Shown in pieces: positions 1 through 5,010 of a stretch of DNA of 7,042 nucleotides; the stretch's first letter is position 1; the number at the start of each line of letters is the position of its first letter. The position numbers were made by a program, and so were the translations under genes. Origin of the DNA: an uncultured Eubacterium sp. Its GTDB lineage: Bacteria; Bacillota; Clostridia; Lachnospirales; Lachnospiraceae. Location: contig CAJTSV010000031.1 in NCBI GenBank assembly GCA_910579075.1, positions 1 to 7,042 of the forward strand. The letters run 5' to 3'. Under the pieces are notes generated by a model. That model had not been told where the DNA came from. It was given only the letters and a program-made list of their open reading frames with translations, and did no database searches.

Positions 1-89
1 AGGATGACCTTCTCAATATGGATTATTTCTTAAATGAAGATGACCCATTCGATGACGGCTTTGGAGAAGAAGGCTTTTATATCTTCTAA
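1..89 (+). CDS. C-terminal end of an unidentified acidic protein (partial)
   Basis: An open frame enters from the left edge (first whole codon at position 3) and ends at a TAA at 87-89, giving 28 visible residues. They are strongly acidic and aromatic: the stretch DDLLNMDYFLNEDDPFDDGF is followed by GEEGFYIF and the stop. Such tails occur on many unrelated proteins, so no family can be named. Two points support a real gene: the acidic composition is sustained in one frame, and a terminator-like hairpin lies about 50 bases beyond the stop on the same strand. The gene is convergent with the tepA-like gene, the only one here pointing that way. The start and most of the gene are outside the window. 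Confidence 0.45.
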   Translation, partial: DDLLNMDYFLNEDDPFDDGFGEEGFYIF

Positions 90-136
90 AACCTTTACCC
101 GTCTGTTTTGTATACCTAAAACACATATCTTTCTAA

Positions 137-166
137 CGTATGTTCGATGAATATACGCTTTTCTTT
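137..166 (+). terminator. Probable intrinsic terminator of the plus-strand gene
   Basis: A 9-bp stem pairs CGTATGTTC (137-145) with GAATATACG (149-157), with one G-U pair and a three-base loop GAT. The T-rich run CTTTTCTTT follows. The stem is AU-rich, so termination may be only moderate. It lies 48 bases after the stop at 89, as expected for the 3' end of the convergent gene. Confidence 0.5.
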
Positions 167-199
167 GTGCCACAAAAAGTCGGAATTTCCTATAAAGTG

Positions 200-224
200 A
201 AAAAGCAGGGTTTTAACGCCCTGC
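200..224 (-). terminator. Intrinsic terminator of the tepA-like gene
   Basis: Read on the minus strand, GCAGGG (219-224) pairs with CCCTGC (205-210) across an eight-base loop, and five T residues (200-204) follow directly. It lies about 75 bases after the stop codon at 299. On the plus strand no T-run follows the stem, so the orientation is clear. It faces the terminator at 137-166, so the convergent genes are insulated from each other. Confidence 0.7.
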
Positions 225-298
225 CAATCCGGTAAATAAGATAGGTACATTTTGTTCACTGTGATTCTGCAAAATGTATACATAACATATATTTTTCT

Positions 299-1006
299 TT
301 ATTTTTCTTTATTTTTATTTCCAATCAGCGCATGCAGTTTTTGCAGGGCTTCTTTCATTCCGCCTACCTCGCGTATAATCCCTTCCTTTACCGCATCCTC
401 CCCGACCAGGATTGTGCCGAGGTCTTTGGTCAGCATGGTTGTATTCATCATCAGCTTTTCCAGCCGGTCTTCCTTCGCGTCGCAGTGCGAAGCGATAAAC
501 CCGATAATGCGGTTCTGCATCTGCTTGAAATAATCGTAGGTCGGCGGCGCGCCAATCACCATGCCGTTCATGCGCACCGGATGAATCACCATGGTTCCCG
601 TTGGAACGATAAAGGAATAATCTGTGGAAACCGCTAACGGCACCCCGATGGAATGGCTGCCGCCCAGCACGAGCGAAACGGTCGGCTTGCTCAGGGAAGC
701 GACCATTTCTGCAATGGCAAGTCCCGATTCGATATCGCCGCCAACGGTATTAAGCAGCAGCATCACGCCGTCGATATTGTCCGCATCCTCAATTTCAGCC
801 AGCTTTGGCAGCACATGCTCGTATTTCGTCGTCTTCGTATTGGAAGACAGGCATTCATGCCCTTCAATTTCCCCAATTACGGAGAGCAGATAAATCCGGT
901 GGTTATGGTCATTTTCTTCCAGCGTCACTTCGCCGTTATTTTTAATATTTTCATTATCGGACAGTTCCTTGTCCAGTTCTTCTTTTCTGCCTTTTGCGTC
1001 ACTCAT
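299..1006 (-). CDS. tepA: TepA-like ClpP-family serine protease
   Basis: A 235-residue protein of the ClpP/crotonase-fold protease group, closest by eye to TepA (translocation-enhancing protein) of Bacillota rather than to canonical ClpP. A charged, probably disordered leader of about 35 residues precedes the protease core. The core shows LLLNTVGGDIESG (residues 83-95), the nucleophile region GGSHSIG (Ser119 by alignment with the ClpP GxxxSMG motif), His142 in VIHPVR and a candidate Asp195 in LTKDLG. Together these are a plausible Ser-His-Asp triad. There is no obvious signal peptide, so it is probably cytoplasmic. In Bacillus TepA has been linked to protein export; the true substrates are unclear. 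The start at 1006 is chosen because AGAGGG at 1014-1019 lies seven bases upstream. An ATG at 1012 is too close to it, and one at 1075 has no ribosome binding site. It follows glgA, separated by a strong terminator, so it probably has its own promoter, though I could not identify one. Confidence 0.88.
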   Translation of the reverse strand: MSDAKGRKEELDKELSDNENIKNNGEVTLEENDHNHRIYLLSVIGEIEGHECLSSNTKTTKYEHVLPKLAEIEDADNIDGVMLLLNTVGGDIESGLAIAEMVASLSKPTVSLVLGGSHSIGVPLAVSTDYSFIVPTGTMVIHPVRMNGMVIGAPPTYDYFKQMQNRIIGFIASHCDAKEDRLEKLMMNTTMLTKDLGTILVGEDAVKEGIIREVGGMKEALQKLHALIGNKNKEK

Positions 1007-1013
1007 AGACATG

Positions 1014-1037
1014 CCCTCTTTTCCGTTTTTACGGAAA
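1014..1037 (-). promoter_or_regulatory. Ribosome binding site of tepA with a flush upstream hairpin
   Basis: The Shine-Dalgarno sequence AGAGGG (1014-1019) sits seven bases before the ATG at 1006 and decides that start. Directly upstream is a perfect 7-bp inverted repeat, TTTCCGT (1031-1037) and ACGGAAA (1020-1026), with an AAAA loop. The hairpin ends at the base beside the Shine-Dalgarno, so it could affect ribosome access or mRNA stability. That role is inferred. Confidence 0.5.
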
Positions 1038-1107
1038 GTATGTGCAGTCCGGCTGTAAATATGCAGCGCCGTCATTTCATTTTTTGAGACATCCGGCTAT
1101 ATCCTGC

Positions 1108-1174
1108 AAAAAGAAAGCGGGATATTAAGTTTTCCGCCCAGTCTCCTGAAACAGACTCCTTAAACTCCCGCTTT
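1108..1174 (-). terminator. Large composite terminator after glgA
   Basis: A 9-bp stem pairs AAAGCGGGA (1114-1122) with TCCCGCTTT (1166-1174). After a 2x2 internal loop a 5-bp stem follows (TTAAG 1125-1129 with CTTAA 1159-1163). The apical part holds a further small hairpin (AGTCT 1140-1144 with AGACT 1153-1157). On the minus strand the structure is followed by TTTCTTTTT, which suits termination 12 bases after the glgA stop. A shorter T-run (1172-1176) on the other side could stop plus-strand antisense transcripts as well. Confidence 0.8.
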
Positions 1175-1185
1175 TTCAAACTGTT

Positions 1186-2640
1186 TTATTTTTCCCCAAT
1201 CAGGTAATTGTACAGCCCTTCATACTTAAACTTCGATGCATTCCAGGAGAAATCCTTTGCCATGCCCCGGTCTATCATATGGTTCCAGTCTTTTTTCATA
1301 TCATAGTAAACCTTCTTCGCATAGTTAATGACCTTGAGCATTTCCTCGCCGTTGTAATTGGAGAAGGAGAACCCGTCGCCGGTGTCTTCGTACTCATTAA
1401 ACGGCTGCACGGTATCTTTCAGCCCGCCTGTCTCGCGTACAATCGGTGCTGTCCCGTAACGGAACGAAATCAGCTGTGTCAGGCCGCACGGCTCGAACTG
1501 GGACGGCATTAAAAATGCATCTGCTGCTGCATACAGCTTATGTGCCAGGTCATCGGAATAGCAGATATTTGCAGATACGCGGTCACCGTATTTCCATGCA
1601 TAGTGGCGGAACATATTTTCATATGCAGGGTCACCGGTTCCGATTACCACAAGCTGCGTATAATCATCTACAATGCGGTCAATCACATAATTAATCAAAT
1701 CCAGGCCCTTCTGGTCTGTCAGGCGTGAAATCAGGCCAATCATAAATTTCTTCTTATCTACGGCAAGGCCGAGTTCTTCCTGGATTTTTACTTTGTTATT
1801 GACTTTCTTTTTGCGCCAGTTGCCGGCATCGTAATTGCAGTAAATCTTCGGGTCTGTGGCCGGGTCATAAATCGAATAGTCAATGCCGTTTACGATTCCC
1901 TGCATATCCAGGTGCCTTGCCGAAAGCAGTCCGTCTAAGCCTTCGCCATAAGCAGAGGTCTGGATTTCCTGTGCATAGGTATCGCTGACAGTTGTAATAT
2001 AGTCTGCATATACAAGGCCGCCCTTTAACATGCTGGCATCTTTGTTGAATTCCAGCTTATCCGGTACAAACAGCGCGTTTGGCAGGCCGCTTAATCCCTG
2101 GAATACTTTTTTGTCCCAGATACCCTGGAATTTCAGGTTATGTATTGTCATAATAGACTTCATGCCCCAGTAGAACATATCCCCCTGGAACTCATTCCTC
2201 AGGTAAACCGGAATAAGTCCTGTCTGCCAGTCGTGGCAGTGTACAAGGTCTGGCTGGAAGTCAATGGCTTTTAACATAGACAGCACAGCCTTATCAAAGA
2301 AGATGAATTTTTCAATGTCATAACGGATATCGCCGTAAGGAACTGCGCAGTTAAAATATTCCTGATTATCAATAAAATAATAGGTAACGCCGTCCCTCTG
2401 ACAGGTCAGGATGCCGACATATTTATCCGGAAGCATCGGGCCTGTTCCCATATAAAAATGCGTCACATACTGGAATTCATTGCGGAAATGCTCCGGAATA
2501 CAGGTGTAATTCGGGATAACTACCCGCACATCCCAGTGCTCCTTGTCAAACTCCTTTGGCAGTGCCCCGCACACATCTGCAAGCCCCCCTGTTTTGATGA
2601 ATGGCACGCACTCTGATGCAGCAAAAAGTATTTTTTTCAT
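1186..2640 (-). CDS. glgA: Glycogen synthase (ADP-glucose type, GT5)
   Basis: Transfers glucose from ADP-glucose to the non-reducing end of a growing alpha-1,4-glucan in the cytoplasm. The protein is 484 residues, the normal bacterial GlgA length, with the two Rossmann-like domains of a GT-B fold. Visible landmarks are KTGGLADV at the N-terminus (Lys16, nucleotide-sugar binding), HCHDWQTGL (134-142), ISRLTDQKG (Arg306 and Lys311, matching the E. coli GlgA phosphate-binding pair) and FEPCGLTQL (Glu383, the conserved C-terminal acidic residue). All key positions look intact. The start at 2640 is preferred because GGAGGAG lies six bases upstream and the family's N-terminus begins at MKKILF. An in-frame ATG at 2667 with a weaker AGGA site would add nine residues. 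No glgB, glgC, glgD or glgP is in the window, so its pathway partners must be elsewhere. Confidence 0.96.
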   Translation of the reverse strand: MKKILFAASECVPFIKTGGLADVCGALPKEFDKEHWDVRVVIPNYTCIPEHFRNEFQYVTHFYMGTGPMLPDKYVGILTCQRDGVTYYFIDNQEYFNCAVPYGDIRYDIEKFIFFDKAVLSMLKAIDFQPDLVHCHDWQTGLIPVYLRNEFQGDMFYWGMKSIMTIHNLKFQGIWDKKVFQGLSGLPNALFVPDKLEFNKDASMLKGGLVYADYITTVSDTYAQEIQTSAYGEGLDGLLSARHLDMQGIVNGIDYSIYDPATDPKIYCNYDAGNWRKKKVNNKVKIQEELGLAVDKKKFMIGLISRLTDQKGLDLINYVIDRIVDDYTQLVVIGTGDPAYENMFRHYAWKYGDRVSANICYSDDLAHKLYAAADAFLMPSQFEPCGLTQLISFRYGTAPIVRETGGLKDTVQPFNEYEDTGDGFSFSNYNGEEMLKVINYAKKVYYDMKKDWNHMIDRGMAKDFSWNASKFKYEGLYNYLIGEK

Positions 2641-2646
2641 AGTAAA

Positions 2647-2653
2647 CTCCTCC
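2647..2653 (-). promoter_or_regulatory. Strong ribosome binding site deciding the glgA start
   Basis: GGAGGAG on the minus strand, six bases before the ATG at 2640. The upstream in-frame ATG at 2667 has only AGGA seven bases before it, so most initiation is expected at 2640. Confidence 0.75.
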
Positions 2654-2702
2654 ATTAAATTTTTCATATCGTTATCCTGCCGCAGCTGTTTTTCCAGTCC
2701 GG

Positions 2703-2737
2703 CGCAGCCGTTCTGAGATGATACCCTGCCGGCTGCG
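2703..2737 (-). repeat. Inverted repeat in the yebC-glgA spacer
   Basis: A perfect 8-bp inverted repeat, CGCAGCCG (2703-2710) and CGGCTGCG (2730-2737), with a 19-base loop. It is GC-rich and lies 63 bases upstream of the glgA start. No T-run follows on either strand, so it is not a standard terminator. It could be a leader hairpin of glgA or an mRNA-stabilising structure. The spacer holds no clear sigma-A promoter. Confidence 0.4.
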
Positions 2738-2758
2738 TTCCTTAAGATGCTCCCTGAC

Positions 2759-2780
2759 AGGAAAAGCAGTCCGCCGCTTT
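2759..2780 (-). terminator. Weak intrinsic terminator overlapping the yebC stop
   Basis: On the minus strand AAAGCGG (2774-2780) pairs with CTGCTTT (2763-2769) through seven pairs, one of them G-U, with a CGGA tetraloop. The 3' arm runs into a total of four T residues before CC. The 5' arm begins inside the TAA stop codon. The short T-run suggests partial termination, so some readthrough into glgA is possible. Confidence 0.4.
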
Positions 2781-3507
2781 ATTCATCCCAGTTATGGTAC
2801 ACCGTCTGCACATCATCATCTTCATCCAGCAAATCCAGAATCTTTTGGATGTTTGCGATATCCGATTCCTGTTCGAGCGTCACATAAGTCTGCGGAATCA
2901 TCGTAATTTCTGCCTGGGTCATCACGATTCCCTGTTCCTTTAAGGCATCGTGCACAGCCGAAAATTCTGCCGGGTCTGTCGTAATCTCAAAGCTGTCTTC
3001 TTCCTCTGCGAAATCCTCGGCTCCGGCATCAAGCGCTGCCATCATCAAATCATCTGCTTCCATGTCGCATTCTTCTTTGTCAATCAGAATCTGGCCCTTT
3101 TTATCAAACATATAAGAAACGCATCCCTGCGTGCCGATGCTTCCATATCCTTTGGTAAAACAGTTGCGCACATTGGCTGCCGTCCGGTTTTTATTGTCGG
3201 TCAGGGCATCCACGATAATGGCTGTGCCGCCCGGCCCGTAGCCTTCGTATGTAACTGCCTCGTAATTGACATTCGAAGCATCCCCGGCCGCTTTTTTAAT
3301 CCCGCGGTCAATCGTATCATTCGGCATATTGTTTGCCTTTGCCTTTGCGATTACATCCCTCAGCTTTGAATTATTCGCCGGATCCGGCCCGCCTTCTTTT
3401 ACGGCAATGGCAATTTCCCGTCCTATCATCGTAAATGTTTTCCCTTTTGCAGCATCATTTTTTTCTTTTTTATGTTTGATATTTGCAAACTTGGAATGTC
3501 CTGACAT
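2779..3507 (-). CDS. yebC: YebC/PmpR family protein (TACO1 homologue)
   Basis: A complete 242-residue member of the YebC/TACO1 family, which is close to universal in bacteria. Family members were long annotated as transcriptional regulators (PmpR), while the mitochondrial homologue TACO1 and more recent bacterial work point to a role in translation. The sequence shows the N-terminal signature MSGHSKFANIKHKKEKNDAA, then KGKTFTMIGREI, the KEGGPDPANNSKLRDVIAKA stretch and NMPNDTIDRGIKKAAG, followed by the acidic second and third domains (for example EECDMEADDLMMAALDAGAE). The usual Trp in GHSKW is Phe here. The start is supported by AGAGGA (3514-3519) six bases upstream. A good promoter lies in the spacer behind corC, and a weak terminator follows, so yebC is likely a separate transcription unit. 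It is not next to ruvC as in enterobacteria. Confidence 0.95.
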   Translation of the reverse strand: MSGHSKFANIKHKKEKNDAAKGKTFTMIGREIAIAVKEGGPDPANNSKLRDVIAKAKANNMPNDTIDRGIKKAAGDASNVNYEAVTYEGYGPGGTAIIVDALTDNKNRTAANVRNCFTKGYGSIGTQGCVSYMFDKKGQILIDKEECDMEADDLMMAALDAGAEDFAEEEDSFEITTDPAEFSAVHDALKEQGIVMTQAEITMIPQTYVTLEQESDIANIQKILDLLDEDDDVQTVYHNWDE

Positions 3508-3587
3508 ATATCATCCTCTTTTCTATGAAGTATCTGAAATCAGTAACGGCCCTGCTATGCTCCTGTTACCAAAATCACCCTGTATCT

Positions 3588-3616
3588 ATTTTATCATTTA
3601 TTCCGGCAAATGACAA
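3588..3616 (-). promoter_or_regulatory. Sigma-A promoter of yebC with extended -10
   Basis: On the minus strand, -35 TTGTCA (3611-3616), an exactly 17-base spacer and -10 TAAAAT (3588-3593), preceded by TGA, which gives an extended -10 (TGn). The expected start of transcription near 3581 gives a leader of about 74 bases. That leader contains a small inverted repeat, GTAAC and GTTAC. The -35 starts only four bases beyond the corC stop codon. Confidence 0.65.
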
Positions 3617-3619
3617 GAC

Positions 3620-4483
3620 TTACCAGCGCCTTACCTGCACGGTCTGTATCATTTTATTTTCCACCCTGGTTACGTCAAACCGGTACCCGCCGTAATCAAT
3701 CGAAAAGGTTTCCCCGTCGGATGGAATCTTATCAATCTTGGAAATCAGAAAGCCGTTTAAGGTATCGAATTCTTCTTCAAATTCAATTCCAAGCGCATCT
3801 GCCGCTTCATCCAGCGCCGCCATGCCATGCATCGTAAAGCACCCCTCTGCGGTCTTTACAATCAGCTGCTTTTCCTTGTCATGCTCATCGAAAATATTTC
3901 CGACGATTTCTTCTAAAATATCTTCCATTGCAACCAGCCCGGAGGTCTGTCCGTACTCATCCACAACAATGACCATATGCGCCTTTTTCAACTGCATTTT
4001 CTGAAAAAGGTCACTGATTTTGCGTGTTTCCGGAATAAATTCGCCCGGAGAAAACAATCCTTCAATATCCTTAATCTGCCAGTCCATATATTCCTGGCTG
4101 CGGCTGAAAGCCATGACTTCCTTGATATGTAATATCCCGATGATATTGTCAATACCATCCAGATATACCGGAAATCTGGAATACGGCTCTGCCAGCACCA
4201 GGTCTAATACCTGTGCCAGTGTCTTTGTCCCGTCCAGCGCACAGATATGTTTCCGGTGTGTCATAATGTCTTTTGCTTCCTTGTCCGTGAATTCAAAAAT
4301 GTTCTGTATCATTTCGACTTCACTGTCCTGCAAAACGCCTGTCTCATGTCCTTCATTCACAATGGAAATGATTTCCTGCTCTGTAATTTTGTCCGGATTC
4401 CTCCGGTTTAATTTTTTTAAGAAATCACTAAACCAGTTATTCCGTTCTGCATAATGTAACTTGGGACTCGCGCCATCGTCCAT
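3620..4483 (-). CDS. CBS-domain protein with CorC/HlyC C-terminal domain
   Basis: A soluble 287-residue protein of the CorC/TlyC (hemolysin C-like) group. After a short N-terminal segment (DKITEQEIISIVNEGHETGV, about residues 31-50), two CBS repeats follow at roughly 72-130 and 135-195. CBS domains usually bind adenine nucleotides. The second ends in VAMEDILEEIVGNIFDEHD, the family's typical junction. The C-terminal CorC_HlyC (transporter-associated) domain spans about 205-285, with FDTLNGFLISKIDKIPSDGE. The DUF21/CNNM membrane domain found in larger relatives is absent and I see no transmembrane segment, as in E. coli CorC (292 residues). The family is linked to Mg/Co efflux and sometimes annotated as hemolysin; a toxin role is not supported here. 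AAGGAG lies ten bases before the ATG, with a second purine run closer in. Its own promoter starts at the end of mazF. Confidence 0.9.
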   Translation of the reverse strand: MDDGASPKLHYAERNNWFSDFLKKLNRRNPDKITEQEIISIVNEGHETGVLQDSEVEMIQNIFEFTDKEAKDIMTHRKHICALDGTKTLAQVLDLVLAEPYSRFPVYLDGIDNIIGILHIKEVMAFSRSQEYMDWQIKDIEGLFSPGEFIPETRKISDLFQKMQLKKAHMVIVVDEYGQTSGLVAMEDILEEIVGNIFDEHDKEKQLIVKTAEGCFTMHGMAALDEAADALGIEFEEEFDTLNGFLISKIDKIPSDGETFSIDYGGYRFDVTRVENKMIQTVQVRRW

Positions 4484-4511
4484 AAAATCCTCTCTCCTTT
4501 TTGTAATTCCT

Positions 4512-4521
4512 GATTATAATC
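4512..4521. repeat. 10-bp palindrome in the corC leader
   Basis: GATTATAATC is a perfect palindrome 29 bases upstream of the corC start. On the minus strand it includes a consensus -10 TATAAT, but no acceptable -35 lies 16-19 bases upstream. It could be a weak second promoter or an operator just downstream of the main one. It is short enough to be chance. Confidence 0.25.
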
Positions 4522-4540
4522 GGTCCTGTGTACCACTACT

Positions 4541-4569
4541 AAAATATCATTTCTCACGCATTCCGTCAA
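4541..4569 (-). promoter_or_regulatory. Sigma-A promoter of corC with extended -10
   Basis: On the minus strand, -35 TTGACG (4564-4569), a 17-base spacer and -10 TATTTT (4541-4546) with TGA directly before it (extended -10). It begins two bases after the mazF stop codon and gives a leader of about 50 bases before corC. Its core AAATGATATTTTAG closely matches the yebC promoter core AAATGATAAAATAG. Confidence 0.6.
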
Positions 4570-4570
4570 G

Positions 4571-4921
4571 CTATGTAGCAGATAATTGCAGACTGATGCA
4601 CAATGCTTTCTCAATTTTTGTCATAATATCCCCGTCCAGATGGCATACCTTATCTTTGAGTCTTTTTTTATCGATGGTGCGCAGCTGTTCCAGTAAAATC
4701 ACCGAATCCTTTACCAGTGCATAGCGCCCGCATGATAATTCCACATGGGTCGGCAGCTTTGCTTTATTCATCTGCGACGTAATGGCTGCGCAGATAACCG
4801 TCGGGCTGTGCAGGTTTCCTACATCATTCTGGATAATCAGGACCGGCCGCACGCCTCCCTGCTCTGAGCCCACTACCGGCCTTAAATCTGCGTAATAAAT
4901 ATCTCCTCGTCTAATTAACAT
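4571..4921 (-). CDS. mazF: MazF/NdoA-type endoribonuclease toxin (PemK family)
   Basis: A 116-residue sequence-specific mRNA interferase closely resembling B. subtilis NdoA (EndoA), with the same length and visibly similar throughout. The N-terminus RRGDIYYADLRPVVGSEQGG is the family signature. The catalytic Arg25 (GGVRPVLIIQND) and Thr48 (AAITSQ) are present, as are the KLPTHVEL and DSVILLEQLRTIDKKRL segments. NdoA cleaves RNA at UACAU; that this protein shares the specificity is inferred. The start at 4921 is chosen because GGAG (4930-4933) is eight bases upstream and it matches the NdoA N-terminus. A GTG at 4930 overlaps that site. The gene follows alr as in Bacillota, but the antitoxin gene (ndoAI/mazE) usual between alr and ndoA is missing: the 80-base gap cannot hold it. 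No terminator separates it from alr, so co-transcription with alr is likely. Confidence 0.94.
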   Translation of the reverse strand: MLIRRGDIYYADLRPVVGSEQGGVRPVLIIQNDVGNLHSPTVICAAITSQMNKAKLPTHVELSCGRYALVKDSVILLEQLRTIDKKRLKDKVCHLDGDIMTKIEKALCISLQLSAT

Positions 4922-4987
4922 CTCTCTCACTCCACAAAATAGGTTATACGGTGAGTATTACCAGTTTTATCGAGTGTATTCACCGGA

Positions 4988-5010
4988 CCGGATATTTTCT
5001 TTTAATCCGG
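4988..5010 (-). repeat. Inverted repeat overlapping the alr stop codon
   Basis: CCGGAT (4988-4993) and ATCCGG (5005-5010) flank an 11-base AT-rich loop containing the alr stop codon (5002-5004). No T-run follows on the minus strand, so it does not look like an intrinsic terminator. It might slow decay or processing of an alr-mazF transcript. The rest of the 80-base gap before mazF shows no open frame and no convincing promoter. Confidence 0.35.

Noticed and set aside
164..176. TTTGTGCCACAAA as a further terminator stem
   Set aside because: The arms leave almost no loop, and the neighbouring 9-bp hairpin explains the termination signal better.
274..283. Palindrome ATGTATACAT as an operator
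   Set aside because: It lies between the tepA stop and its terminator, far from any promoter, and is simple AT-rich sequence.
291..320. Repeated ATTTTTCTTT units as a tandem repeat element
   Set aside because: They mostly encode the Lys/Asn-rich C-terminus of the TepA-like protein and run into AT-rich spacer. There are only two copies.
653..1087. 144-codon plus-strand frame opposite tepA
   Set aside because: It lies antisense to a clearly conserved gene, has no family features, and its composition fits a reverse-strand shadow.
4020..4454. 144-codon plus-strand frame opposite corC
   Set aside because: It is antisense to conserved CBS coding sequence, with no ribosome site and no recognisable domain.
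4417..4614. 65-codon minus-strand frame spanning the mazF end and corC start, considered as a displaced antitoxin
   Set aside because: It overlaps both genes out of frame, covers the corC promoter and ribosome site, and shows no antitoxin-like pattern.
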